Source: Pseudogracilibacillus sp037071985
GTDB taxonomy: Bacteria; Bacillota; Bacilli; Bacillales; Amphibacillaceae
Direction: 5' to 3'
DNA length: 64,000 bases
Assembly (NCBI RefSeq): GCF_037071985.1
Contig: NZ_JAXHDF010000001.1
Span: 124,001 to 188,000 of the forward strand
Shown here: positions 1 through 8,754 of the stretch, piece after piece
Numbering within the stretch: position 1 is the stretch's first letter
Layout: every line of letters starts with the position of its first letter
Position numbers and translations under genes: made by a program
Notes under the pieces: generated by a model
Told to the model about the DNA's origin: nothing
The model's database searches: none
Seen by the model: the letters and a program-made list of their open reading frames with translations, nothing else

Positions 1-1
1 A

Positions 2-379
2 GTAAAATTTGAGATAACAGAACTATTAAGGCCTTCCAATACACCTGATTGGCTTAACTTTAAAGAAGCAATAGGTGTTGACATAACTAATCGTTTTTCT
101 AAATCTTTTTGCTTTCCTGTATTTACGGATAAAATCCTAGTATTTGATGGTGATATTTCCTTTTCGATCTATGACCAAGCATTCTATGAGGATTTTAAAG
201 ACTTTGATGAGGAAGCTTTAAACTTTTATACTGGAGAAACTATTGAATATTGGATTAAACTATATTGGAAAAGTATGATGCCATTTGAAGAGTATTTGAT
301 AAAGAAGTCCTATCCAAAACCAGAAGTGTTAATTTTTGAATCTATACCTAAAGAGATTATTCAAGTATGTGAAGAATAG
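2..379 (+). CDS. Hypothetical protein, 3' part only
   Basis: An open frame runs in from the left edge of the window and stops at TAG 377-379, giving 125 residues of a C-terminal part. The protein is rich in aromatic and acidic residues (Phe, Tyr, Asp, Glu), contains no obvious membrane segment, and ends ...QVCEE. I do not recognise a family. Codon use is like the neighbouring genes, with no internal stop, so it is probably a real gene cut by the window edge rather than a relic. It converges on the VOC gene on the opposite strand. Confidence 0.5.
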   Translation, partial: VKFEITELLRPSNTPDWLNFKEAIGVDITNRFSKSFCFPVFTDKILVFDGDISFSIYDQAFYEDFKDFDEEALNFYTGETIEYWIKLYWKSMMPFEEYLIKKSYPKPEVLIFESIPKEIIQVCEE

Positions 380-425
380 ACTTGTAAACTTTGATTGGCT
401 AATCCCTTTCTTACAAGAATTTCCC

Positions 426-824
426 CTAAACTTCTAATGTTCCAATGATAGGTTTAATACGTTCTTGTTCCTCTCTCTTATCCAAGTATTCAAAAAGTCC
501 AAGTCGATTTCCCCAAAGGTCTGTGAAAGTTCCCCATTTCACTGGAACTTCTGGTCTTGAGTGTATTTCAAAACTATCAATTTTTAACTCTGCTACAAGT
601 CTATCTCTTTCTGCTTCAATGTTAGTAATTCCAAAACGTAATGGTCCATTACCCTCAGTAAGAGTTCCTTCTGCAACTTGCAACCAACAACCAGGAATGA
701 GTTCCCACTCTACAAATCCATCGTGTGGAGTAAAATCAGGCTTCTTATTCAGCAGTGTTTCGTACCACTCTCGACCTTCTTTTATGTTAGAAACCCGAAC
801 CTGAGTAGTCATTTCAAAAATCAA
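426..824 (-). CDS. VOC-fold (glyoxalase/bleomycin-resistance-like) protein
   Basis: A 132-residue protein of the vicinal-oxygen-chelate superfamily. It starts with a typical first strand (TTQVRVSNIKEGREWYETLL) and ends with the usual WGTFTDLWGNRLGLFEY segment seen in small glyoxalase-like proteins. The substrate cannot be told from sequence; such proteins include metal-dependent lyases, dioxygenases and drug-binding resistance proteins. The TTG start at 824 is favoured because an AGGAGG site lies at the right distance upstream; the in-frame ATG at 812 would be about 20 bases from it. It stands alone, convergent with the partial gene at the left edge. Confidence 0.75.
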   Translation of the reverse strand: MIFEMTTQVRVSNIKEGREWYETLLNKKPDFTPHDGFVEWELIPGCWLQVAEGTLTEGNGPLRFGITNIEAERDRLVAELKIDSFEIHSRPEVPVKWGTFTDLWGNRLGLFEYLDKREEQERIKPIIGTLEV

Positions 825-1091
825 TTGTACCCCTCCTAAATATGTATAATTGTCTATCTGTTATAAATGTACCATAATTTGTCATTTAATCCCATGAGAA
901 TTTTCAAGCAGTTCTTACCATCCGAACTGTTGTATTAGTTGATTTTTAGCAGGTGGAAATAAGCAAATGCTATCATTCTTTAAGGATTACCTTAGGTTTG
1001 ACTAGATATTGGAATGATACTCCCCTTCCTCTTTTTCACGTTACTTTTACAAACAAACGGTATCTTTAGCAAAACATATTATTAATTTCTC

Positions 1092-1120
1092 TTGACTTTT
1101 TAAAAAAATTCACTTAAAAT
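1092..1120 (+). promoter_or_regulatory. Sigma-A promoter of the trp operon
   Basis: TTGACT (1092-1097), a 17-base spacer and TAAAAT (1115-1120). It lies just ahead of the first T-box leader. The stretch 825-1091 upstream of it holds no gene I can support. Confidence 0.7.
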
Positions 1121-1140
1121 TATAACAACTTAAAATATTT

Positions 1141-1400
1141 AGCGATGAGAAAGAGTAGTAATTTACTTTTAGGCACTTTAGAGAGCCAGTGGTGCTGAGA
1201 ACTGGTGTGACTAAGTAGATGAATGGACTTTCGAGCTTTCAAACCGAAACATTATGGAGTAGGCTTTGACGAATTTGACTCTACGTTATAAGAGACAAAT
1301 AGAACTGTATCTTGTTCTATTACCAAAGTGAGCTATTATTAGCTAATAAAGGTGGTACCGCGAAGTCCTCGTCCTTTTTTTTCGGATGAAGGGTTTTTTT
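1141..1400 (+). promoter_or_regulatory. T-box riboswitch 1 (tRNA-Trp), trp operon leader
   Basis: Typical T-box layout. A stem I region carries the GAGAGCC...GGTGCTGAGA element. The specifier context GAA-TGG-AC has TGG (Trp) at 1225-1227. The T-box antiterminator sequence AAGGTGGTACCGCG lies at 1349-1362. A terminator hairpin follows (CCTCGTCC / GGATGAAGG, then a T run to about 1400). Uncharged tRNA-Trp should stabilise the antiterminator and allow transcription into the second leader. Confidence 0.9.
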
Positions 1401-1437
1401 ATTTTTAAAAAAGTTTTACTTTATACCATATCAAATC

Positions 1438-1722
1438 GATGCGTAAGAGAAGTACGTCTTTAAGAAGCATAAAAGAGAGCTGGGGATGGTGGGATCCCAG
1501 TATGTAGATAAGGACCGAATGGACTTACAAGAGTTTTCCTGAAAAGTATCTGCTAGTAGGGAAAAATGTTTTTCCGACGTTACACGGATAGAATATCGGA
1601 TATTAGTATCCCGTATTTGAAATGAGATGAAGAAGGGAAACCTTCTTTAATCTGAGGTGGCACCGCGATGATGAATCGTCCTCTACAAGCACTGTTTTAG
1701 TGTTTGTAGAGGTTTTTTTATT
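1438..1722 (+). promoter_or_regulatory. T-box riboswitch 2 (tRNA-Trp), trp operon leader
   Basis: A second complete T-box directly follows the first. It has AGAGAGCTGG and GGTGGGATCCCAG stem I elements. The specifier context GAA-TGG-AC has TGG at 1520-1522. The antiterminator T-box motif GAGGTGGCACCGCG lies at 1654-1667. A strong terminator follows, pairing CCTCTACAA with TTGTAGAGG and ending in seven T (to about 1720). No promoter is evident between the two leaders, so they probably act in series on one transcript. Confidence 0.92.
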
Positions 1723-1769
1723 TTCAATCAGATGTAAATATCTTGATTCTTAATCTGGAGGAATGAAAA

Positions 1770-3170
1770 ATGATTAAACAAAAAGTTAACTATAAATTAA
1801 TCCTGAAAAATGCAGATACATTAACACCAGTTGGTATATTTAAACGACTAGAAGGACCAAAGAAGTTTTTGCTTGAGAGTTCCTTTCAACATGAAACAAA
1901 AGGAAAGTATTCATATATTGGCGCCAACCCATTTCAGGAAATAATCGGATCTGGCAATGAAACAAAAGTTATCGACTTAGAAACGAAAGAAGAAAAAATA
2001 GTAAACCAAACAGCTATTGAGTACTTAACAAATAATTTCCCGAAAATTGATTGCGAGCTCCCTCTTCCTTTTACAGGCGGAGCGATCGGTTATGTTGCAT
2101 ATGATGCCATTCGGCAATTTGCCAATATCGGTGAACAACTAACAGATGAATTAAATATGCCTGACTATCATTTCATGGTATATCATACAATTATTATTTA
2201 TGAGCATCGTACAGAAAAGGCACATATTCTCACACTAAACATCGATGAATCGGCGGAAGAGAAATTAGAAGAACGTATAGAACGAATTAATGAACAATTA
2301 GATAAGCAGATCACAATTCCTGATCCAAAACTGCACTCCATAACATTTGAGCCGAAGATTCCAAAAGAAACATTTATTGAAAATGTGAAAAAAGCAAAGA
2401 CATTTATCGAAAATAAAGAAGCTGACCAAATTGTCATTTCACAGCGAATGATCGCTGAATTAGATGGGGATCCGTTCTCGTTTTATAGAGAATTACGCAC
2501 TTCAAATCCGTCACCTTATATGTTTTATATTGATTTTACGGATTATTTAATTATAGGTGCATCACCTGAAAGTCTTGTCCAAACAACGGGAGATCAAGTT
2601 GTTACAAATCCCATCGCAGGTACAAGACGAAGGGGTAAATCACTAGCGGAAGATGAAGCACTCAAAAAAGAATTATTGACAGATCCAAAAGAACTTTCTG
2701 AGCATGATATGCTAGTTGAATTAAGTAAAACGGACTTACTTGCTGCCTGTGAGAAAGAAAGTATACATGTTCCGGTTTATAAAGATGTTGTTAAATATGA
2801 ACATGTTATGCATATCGTCTCGGAGGTACATGGAACTTTACAAGAGGACAAAACGAGTATGGACGCATTAATTGCTTGCTTACCTGCTGGGACGGTTTCA
2901 GGATCACCGAAAGAACGGGCGATGCAAATCATCAATGACATCGAAACAGAACGAAGAGGATTTTACGCAGGTGGCATTGGATATATTTCCTTTAACCATG
3001 ATATAAATTTAGCCATTTCTATTCGTTCCATCGTAGTGAAACATAATCGAGCGTATTTGCAAACCGGTGCAGGAATTGTCGCAGATTCCATTCCTGAAAA
3101 TGAATATTTCGAAACACTTCATAAAGCTAAATCACTAACAAACTTAAATAAAGAGATGAAAGGAGTATAG
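1770..3170 (+). CDS. trpE: Anthranilate synthase component I
   Basis: 466 residues, the usual length for TrpE. It converts chorismate plus ammonia (from glutamine through a TrpG/PabA partner) to anthranilate, the first committed step of tryptophan synthesis, in the cytoplasm. The N-terminal part has the LLESS tryptophan-feedback motif near residue 35. The C-terminal half has the chorismate-binding blocks, including IAGTRRRG, SGSPKERAM and the terminal GAGIVADSIPENEY. The first gene after the tandem T-boxes, with GGAGG 6-10 bases before its ATG. No trpG lies in the operon. As in B. subtilis, the amidotransferase subunit is presumably shared with the folate pathway and encoded elsewhere (inference). 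Confidence 0.97.
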   Translation: MIKQKVNYKLILKNADTLTPVGIFKRLEGPKKFLLESSFQHETKGKYSYIGANPFQEIIGSGNETKVIDLETKEEKIVNQTAIEYLTNNFPKIDCELPLPFTGGAIGYVAYDAIRQFANIGEQLTDELNMPDYHFMVYHTIIIYEHRTEKAHILTLNIDESAEEKLEERIERINEQLDKQITIPDPKLHSITFEPKIPKETFIENVKKAKTFIENKEADQIVISQRMIAELDGDPFSFYRELRTSNPSPYMFYIDFTDYLIIGASPESLVQTTGDQVVTNPIAGTRRRGKSLAEDEALKKELLTDPKELSEHDMLVELSKTDLLAACEKESIHVPVYKDVVKYEHVMHIVSEVHGTLQEDKTSMDALIACLPAGTVSGSPKERAMQIINDIETERRGFYAGGIGYISFNHDINLAISIRSIVVKHNRAYLQTGAGIVADSIPENEYFETLHKAKSLTNLNKEMKGV

Positions 3171-3172
3171 GA

Positions 3173-4198
3173 ATGAAAACATATCTTGAGAAATTAATAA
3201 ATCAAGAAAGTTTAAGTGTTGAAGAAATGAAAGAAGCTACGAATAACTGCTTTAGCGAAGAGATTACTGACACAGAGATTGCTGCTTTTTTAACTGCCCT
3301 TCGTATTAAAGGAGAAACTTCCGATGAAATTGCCGGCATTGTAGAAGTCATTCGAGCGCATTCTGATTTGAGTGAAATTAATTTACCCAATGTTATGGAC
3401 AATTGCGGGACAGGTGGAGACAGGTCAAATAGTTTTAACATCAGTACAACGACTGCTTTTGTTCTGGCAGGAGCAGGAGTAACTGTCGCAAAGCATGGAA
3501 ATCGCAGTATTTCTAGTAAAACGGGAAGTGCAGATGTGTTGGAACATTTAGGAGTTTCATTAGCATTTTCCAAGGAACATACGAAAGAAATGCTCGAGGA
3601 AAATAATATTGCCTTTTTATTTGCCCCTCATGTACATGCGAAATTAAGACCATTCATGAAAATTCGTCAAGAGCTTGGACTCCCTACTATCTTTAATCTG
3701 ATCGGGCCATTAACAAATCCAATTCATTTGGAATCTCAATTAGTAGGAGTATATCAACGTGATAAATTAAAAACTATAGCTGAATCTCTTAAAAAACTCG
3801 GACGTAAAAGAGCAGTTGTCTTAAACGGAGCTGGTTATATGGATGAGGCATCACTGGCAGGAGAAAATCATTTAGTATTATTGGAGAATGAAGAAATTAC
3901 TTCATTTACATTGCATCCTAATGAAGTCGGTTTACCAACCTACACCATTAAAGAGATTGAAGGTGGAAATGCAAAAGAAAACGCCAAGATCTTACTTAGT
4001 GTCTTAAACAATGAAGCTAGTCCTTATCTTGATACAGTTTTATTAAATGCCGCAATTGGATTATTTGCAAACGGAAAAACGTCTACGGTAAAGGACGGCC
4101 TGGAGATCGCTCGTGAAAGCATTGCATCAGGTGCAGCATTAAACCGATTAAATACTTTAATTAAATATAGTGAAATATTAACAAGTGAGGCGATATAA
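3173..4198 (+). CDS. trpD: Anthranilate phosphoribosyltransferase
   Basis: 341 residues. It joins anthranilate to PRPP, giving N-phosphoribosyl anthranilate, the second step of the pathway. The PRPP and metal site DNCGTGGDRSNSFNIST lies near residue 75, followed by KHGNRSISSKTGSADVLE and the anthranilate-binding region with FNLIGPLTNP. The start codon is two bases after the trpE stop, with AAAGGAG inside the trpE end, so the two are translationally close. It is not fused to trpG, unlike in enterobacteria. The gene abuts trpC directly. Confidence 0.97.
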   Translation: MKTYLEKLINQESLSVEEMKEATNNCFSEEITDTEIAAFLTALRIKGETSDEIAGIVEVIRAHSDLSEINLPNVMDNCGTGGDRSNSFNISTTTAFVLAGAGVTVAKHGNRSISSKTGSADVLEHLGVSLAFSKEHTKEMLEENNIAFLFAPHVHAKLRPFMKIRQELGLPTIFNLIGPLTNPIHLESQLVGVYQRDKLKTIAESLKKLGRKRAVVLNGAGYMDEASLAGENHLVLLENEEITSFTLHPNEVGLPTYTIKEIEGGNAKENAKILLSVLNNEASPYLDTVLLNAAIGLFANGKTSTVKDGLEIARESIASGAALNRLNTLIKYSEILTSEAI

Positions 4199-4987
4199 AT
4201 GACCATTTTAGATAAAATCATTGCGGAAAAGAAAAAAGAAGTAGAGAAGCTACGTAATCAAACGTTTAATCAATTAATTTTCAACAAAAATATACAAACA
4301 TTTCAAGAGATCATACAAGAAAAATCAACCATGGGGGTAATTGCAGAAATAAAACGTGCCTCCCCTTCCAAAGGAACAATTAATGCTGACGTAAACCCAG
4401 TGGAACAAGCAAAACTTTATGCTGAAAATGGAGCAAGTGCCATCTCTGTCTTAACAGATACTCCTTTCTTTAAAGGAACAATGGAAGATTTACGTGCGGT
4501 ACGTGCAGCTGTCAATATTCCAATCTTATGTAAAGATTTTATTATTGATCCTGTCCAGATTGACCAAGCAAAAGCAGCGGGCGCAAATATAATCTTACTT
4601 ATTGCTGCCGCCTTAAACGATCATGAACTTGAAAAGTTATTTGAATACTCAAAAACAAATGACTTAGAGGTATTATGTGAATTGCACAATGAAGAAGAAA
4701 TGGAAAGGGTATTAAAACTAGGAGCGACCATTATAGGAATTAATAACCGAGATTTAAAAACATTCTCAGTCGATCTTAACACCACTGCAAAACTGACAAA
4801 CATGATAACTGATCCAGAAACAATCATCATTAGTGAGAGCGGAATTCAGACGAAGAAGGACGTTGAAACAGTCGCAAAAGCTGGGGCTGAAGTAATTTTA
4901 GTAGGTGAAACATTAATGCGTTCAAACAATGTTGCTCAAACACTAAATGACTTACAAGTTTTATTACCGAAAAAAGCGAGGTTATAA
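4199..4987 (+). CDS. trpC: Indole-3-glycerol-phosphate synthase
   Basis: 262 residues, a (beta/alpha)8 barrel that closes the ring of carboxyphenylamino-deoxyribulose 5-phosphate to indole glycerol phosphate. Family blocks are clear: GVIAEIKRASPSKG (catalytic Glu and Lys), LCKDFIIDPVQIDQA, LGINNR-type segment IIGINNRDLKTF, and the C-terminal phosphate-binding ISESGI and ILVGETLMRS. It follows the trpD stop with no gap and ends one base before the trpF start. A stand-alone enzyme, not fused to TrpF. Confidence 0.97.
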   Translation: MTILDKIIAEKKKEVEKLRNQTFNQLIFNKNIQTFQEIIQEKSTMGVIAEIKRASPSKGTINADVNPVEQAKLYAENGASAISVLTDTPFFKGTMEDLRAVRAAVNIPILCKDFIIDPVQIDQAKAAGANIILLIAAALNDHELEKLFEYSKTNDLEVLCELHNEEEMERVLKLGATIIGINNRDLKTFSVDLNTTAKLTNMITDPETIIISESGIQTKKDVETVAKAGAEVILVGETLMRSNNVAQTLNDLQVLLPKKARL

Positions 4988-4988
4988 C

Positions 4989-5597
4989 ATGTTTGTAAAA
5001 ATATGTGGGGTCACTTCTCTTGAGACAGCTAAAGTTGTTCAAAATGCTGGAGCTGATTTTATCGGATTTGTTTTTGCCCCAAGTAAGCGGAGAATAGCTC
5101 CTGTAAAAGCAGCTGAAATTGCAAAGCATTTATCACCATCCCTAAAGAAAGTCGGAGTTTTTGTAAATGAATCTTTAGAAAATATAAAACTTATTGCAAA
5201 TTTGGTTGGATTAGATTACATTCAATTACATGGAGATGAGCCAAAACAACTGGCGACCAAAATTCCATATCCTATTATTAAGGCTTTCTCGATTGATCAA
5301 GTGGATGCTGCAACCATTCAAGACTATCCTTATGATTATCTATTAATCGATAGTCCTGGTGAAACATTTAGAGGAGGGTCCGGCAATACGTTTAATTGGA
5401 AAAAATTAAATGAGTTAAAGATTGATAGACGTAAACTATTATTAGCCGGAGGGCTCAATATAAACAATATTAAGGAAGCAATTGATACTGTTCACCCTAT
5501 TGGAGTAGATGTATCCAGTGGCGTAGAAACAGACGGTGTAAAAGATCACGAAAAAATCCATCAATTTATACAACAAGCAACATATGAAACTATTTAG
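4989..5597 (+). CDS. trpF: Phosphoribosylanthranilate isomerase
   Basis: 202 residues from ATG 4989. It carries out the Amadori rearrangement of phosphoribosyl anthranilate. The start MFVKICGVTSLETA carries the catalytic Cys in KICG. Further blocks are GADFIGFVFAPSKRRI, YIQLHGDE, LLIDSPG and the phosphate-binding LAGGLN and GVDVSSGVET. A longer frame opens at 4947 inside trpC, but the family N-terminus and the TAAC-ATG junction with trpC favour 4989. Confidence 0.95.
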   Translation: MFVKICGVTSLETAKVVQNAGADFIGFVFAPSKRRIAPVKAAEIAKHLSPSLKKVGVFVNESLENIKLIANLVGLDYIQLHGDEPKQLATKIPYPIIKAFSIDQVDAATIQDYPYDYLLIDSPGETFRGGSGNTFNWKKLNELKIDRRKLLLAGGLNINNIKEAIDTVHPIGVDVSSGVETDGVKDHEKIHQFIQQATYETI

Positions 5598-5612
5598 AGA
5601 GGTTGAATCAAA

Positions 5613-6818
5613 TTGACAACATATTCAATGCCAGACCAACGAGGACGTTATGGAAATTTTGGAGGCCGGTTTGTTCCAGAGTTATTAATGCCTGCCCTTC
5701 TTGAATTAGAAACAGCTTTTGAAGAGGCAAAAAAAGATGAAACATTTCTTCAAGAATTAAATGATTATTTAGAACAGTATGTCGGACGGGAAACCCCACT
5801 TTACGAAGCTGAAAATCTGTCCCGCTATCTTGATGGTGCAAAAATTTTCTTAAAAAGAGAAGATTTAAACCATACAGGAGCTCATAAAATCAATAATTCC
5901 ATCGGGCAGGCTTTGCTTGCAAAACGGATGGGGAAGAAAAAAGTAGTAGCAGAAACTGGTGCGGGTCAACATGGGGTTGCAACAGCAACTGTTTGTGCAC
6001 TGCTTGATTTAGAGTGCATTGTATTTATGGGGGAAGTCGATGTAAAAAGACAAGCATTAAATGTATTTCGAATGGAACTGCTCGGAGCAAAAGTGGTAAG
6101 TGTTTCTCAAGGTAGTGGAACATTAAAAGATGCGGTTAATGAAGCATTACGTTACTGGGTTAGCCATGTAGAAGATACGCATTATATTCTCGGTTCTGTA
6201 GTTGGACCTCATCCTTTTCCAAAAATTGTTCGTGATTTCCAATCCATAATTGGAACTGAAACAAAAAAACAAATTGTAGAAAAGACGGGAAAACTTCCTG
6301 ATCACATCGTCGCCGCTGTTGGGGGTGGCAGTAATGCTATGGGAATGTTTTATCCATTCATTGAAGACTCAGACGTTAAACTGTATGGAGTAGAAGCAGG
6401 TGGACTTGGGCTTGAATCAAACAAACATTCAGCAACCCTAACTGTCGGTAAAACAGGTGTCTTGCACGGAACCATGACTAAATTACTGCAATCGGAATCT
6501 GGGCAAATTCAAGAAGCATTCTCCATTTCTGCAGGTCTTGATTATCCGGGAGTGGGGCCTGAACATAGTCATTTAGCGGAAACAAAACGGGTTACCTATG
6601 ATGCAATTACCGACCAAGAAGCATTGGAAGCTTTTCAATTATTATCGAAAACGGAAGGGATCATTCCTGCATTAGAAAGTTCTCATGCAGTAGCATACGC
6701 AATGAAATTAGCAAAGCAAGTAGGTAAGGAGCAATCCATTGTTATCTGTTTATCAGGACGCGGAGACAAGGATGTACAACAAGTCAAAGAACGATTAGAG
6801 GGAGTGCAAAATGGGTAA
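5613..6818 (+). CDS. trpB: Tryptophan synthase beta subunit
   Basis: 401 residues. It condenses indole with serine using PLP. The PLP lysine lies in LNHTGAHKINN, the glycine-rich phosphate loop is GGGSNAMGMF, and the substrate segment AETGAGQHGVATA is intact. TTG at 5613 is taken as start because an AGAGAGG ribosome site lies about 10 bases upstream; ATG 5628 is an alternative that loses five residues. The 3' end overlaps trpA by 8 bases, which fits coupled synthesis of the alpha2-beta2 complex. Confidence 0.96.
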   Translation: MTTYSMPDQRGRYGNFGGRFVPELLMPALLELETAFEEAKKDETFLQELNDYLEQYVGRETPLYEAENLSRYLDGAKIFLKREDLNHTGAHKINNSIGQALLAKRMGKKKVVAETGAGQHGVATATVCALLDLECIVFMGEVDVKRQALNVFRMELLGAKVVSVSQGSGTLKDAVNEALRYWVSHVEDTHYILGSVVGPHPFPKIVRDFQSIIGTETKKQIVEKTGKLPDHIVAAVGGGSNAMGMFYPFIEDSDVKLYGVEAGGLGLESNKHSATLTVGKTGVLHGTMTKLLQSESGQIQEAFSISAGLDYPGVGPEHSHLAETKRVTYDAITDQEALEAFQLLSKTEGIIPALESSHAVAYAMKLAKQVGKEQSIVICLSGRGDKDVQQVKERLEGVQNG

Positions 6819-7584
6819 AGAAAAAATCGCAAACTATTTTAATAAAAAAATCGAAAACAACGAAAATTTGTTTGTACCATATATTGTTGCCGGAGACGGA
6901 GGACTTGATATCTTAAAACAGCGTATCGAGTTCTTACAAGATAGTGGGGTTGCTGCGATTGAATTAGGGATTCCTTTTTCCGATCCAGTGGCAGATGGCC
7001 CAACGATTCAAGAAGCGAGCATCCGCGCCTTAGAGAACGGCACAACATTAAAAAAAATACTAGATATATTAGAAACGTTTAAAGAAGAACGAGAAGTTCC
7101 AATCATTTTAATGACGTATTTAAACCCGGTGTATGCATACGGAATTGAAAAATTTGCAGAGGATTGTGCTCGGGTCGGAGTAGATGGCTTAATTATCCCA
7201 GACGTACCATTAGAAGAAGAGTCCGTTGTTGCAGATTCTTTTACAAAACATAATATTGCCTTTATACGCTTAGCTGCATTAACAAGTACAGAAGATCGAT
7301 TAAAAGAAATTGCTAAACGATCAGAAGGATTTTTATACGCTGTTTCCGTAACTGGTACAACTGGAGCAAGAGCAACACACCAAGAAAGTGTCTACTCCTA
7401 TTTAGAAACGTTAAAAAAACATAGTAATGTGCCTGTATTGGCGGGGTTTGGTGTATCAAGTCCAGAACAGGCTCACGAATTAAGCAACTATTGTGATGGG
7501 GTTATTGTCGGAAGTAAGATTGTTGATCTACTGCATCACGACAAGATAGATGAAGTTCACAATTTAATAGAAGCAAGTCTATAA
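6811..7584 (+). CDS. trpA: Tryptophan synthase alpha subunit
   Basis: 257 residues. It cleaves indole glycerol phosphate to indole and glyceraldehyde 3-phosphate and passes indole to TrpB. Family blocks are the catalytic Glu in AIELGIPFSDPVADGP, LMTYLNPVYAYG, GLIIPDVPLEE and the phosphate-binding GFGVSSPEQ and GVIVGSKIV. It is the last gene of the operon and is followed by a terminator at 7598-7632. Confidence 0.96.
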   Translation: MGKEKIANYFNKKIENNENLFVPYIVAGDGGLDILKQRIEFLQDSGVAAIELGIPFSDPVADGPTIQEASIRALENGTTLKKILDILETFKEEREVPIILMTYLNPVYAYGIEKFAEDCARVGVDGLIIPDVPLEEESVVADSFTKHNIAFIRLAALTSTEDRLKEIAKRSEGFLYAVSVTGTTGARATHQESVYSYLETLKKHSNVPVLAGFGVSSPEQAHELSNYCDGVIVGSKIVDLLHHDKIDEVHNLIEASL

Positions 7585-7597
7585 TTTATGCAAAAAT

Positions 7598-7632
7598 AAA
7601 TGCTGTTTCGGAAGAAGAAACAGCATTTTTTA
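7598..7632 (+). terminator. Rho-independent terminator of the trp operon
   Basis: AATGCTGTTTC pairs with GAAACAGCATT, followed by a T run, 14 bases after the trpA stop. Confidence 0.85.
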
Positions 7633-7737
7633 ATATATTTTATTTCTACCATTCTTCTACTGCACGAACAATATGATCTAACTTTAGGGCAGTAGCTCTC
7701 TTCAATTTGTACTTTTTTGCAATCCGATATTCTCATC

Positions 7738-8754
7738 CTAACTGAAATAACGGTGATATAATGTTTTCGCCTTTTCAACATCGTTCGTTCCGTGAATAAG
7801 TGCTCTTCCGTCTTTGAAAATAACCATTCTTTCTTCACCGATACGAAATGACAGAAGAAAATTATTTACTTCTATTTCTCCGCCAGTTTTTTTCAGTTGT
7901 TCTGCTAACTGTTTAAGATTTCGCTGTTGAGCTGTCGGCGGTCTCACCTGAACAGAATCCCTTCCACATAACACAGCTGTTTTTGTCTGTTCATCAAATT
8001 GTAAAAATGGATAAGTAGGATTCTCCCCACAAGAAGGACAATGAGGCTTTTTCATCGGAGATACATCCATTTGTACCGTTTGATTTGTCCAAACATCAAA
8101 TGAAATCAATTTTCCCCTTAATGCATCTTCATTATCCGTTAACATTTTTAATGCTTCAGTTGTTTGATGAACAACAACTTGGCTAGCTGCCGGATGAATA
8201 ATCCCTGCTGTATCACATGTTTGTCCACCAACCGGTACGGTTTCCATTAAGCAATGCAGACATGGTGTTTGTCCAGGCAGAATGGTAAAACTCATCCCAT
8301 AACTGCCGACACATGAACCGTATATCCACGGAATACGATGTTTTTGAGAAATGTCATTGATCATCATTCGAATATCAAAATTATCTGTTGCATCCATGAT
8401 TAAATCTACACCAACTACAAGGGACTCTAATTCCTCTGGTGTGACATCCATAATATGTGCATGAATTTTGATTTCAGAATTAATTTCTTCCAATCTTTTT
8501 TTAGCAGCTACTGCTTTAGGTGTACGCTTTCTAGCATCTTCTTCTATATACAATTGTTGCCTCTGCAAATTGCTCCATTCAATATAGTCCCGATCGACAA
8601 TCGTTAATTTACCGACACCGGCACGGGCAAGCATTTCGGAACTCTGTGTTCCTAATGTTCCTATACCAATGATAAGTACATGTTTGTCAGCTAATTTTTT
8701 TTGACCCTTTTCTCCAATCGGCGGAAATAAAATCTGTCTTGAATAGCGATCCAT
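7738..8754 (-). CDS. thiF: ThiF/MoeB-type sulfur-carrier adenylyltransferase
   Basis: 338 residues, E1-like. It adenylates the C-terminal glycine of ThiS so that sulfur can be loaded as a thiocarboxylate. The nucleotide-binding region is GIGTLGTQSSEMLARAGVG. Paired Cys motifs CLHC and CPSC form the expected zinc site, and the conserved GQTCDTAGIIHP segment is present. An extra C-terminal domain of about 85 residues follows the CPSC motif. It is the last gene of the thi operon; its ATG overlaps the thiG stop by one base. MoeB activity is hard to exclude from sequence, but the operon supports ThiF. Confidence 0.88.
   Translation of the reverse strand: MDRYSRQILFPPIGEKGQKKLADKHVLIIGIGTLGTQSSEMLARAGVGKLTIVDRDYIEWSNLQRQQLYIEEDARKRTPKAVAAKKRLEEINSEIKIHAHIMDVTPEELESLVVGVDLIMDATDNFDIRMMINDISQKHRIPWIYGSCVGSYGMSFTILPGQTPCLHCLMETVPVGGQTCDTAGIIHPAASQVVVHQTTEALKMLTDNEDALRGKLISFDVWTNQTVQMDVSPMKKPHCPSCGENPTYPFLQFDEQTKTAVLCGRDSVQVRPPTAQQRNLKQLAEQLKKTGGEIEVNNFLLSFRIGEERMVIFKDGRALIHGTNDVEKAKTLYHRYFS

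Noticed and set aside
445..804. 119-codon plus-strand frame opposite the VOC gene
   Set aside because: It is the antisense shadow of a gene with a clear family and ribosome site.
900..1010. Minus-strand stretch reading like a peptide tail (PPAKNQLIQQFGW then stop)
   Set aside because: Too short, no start, and no family recognised; could be chance.
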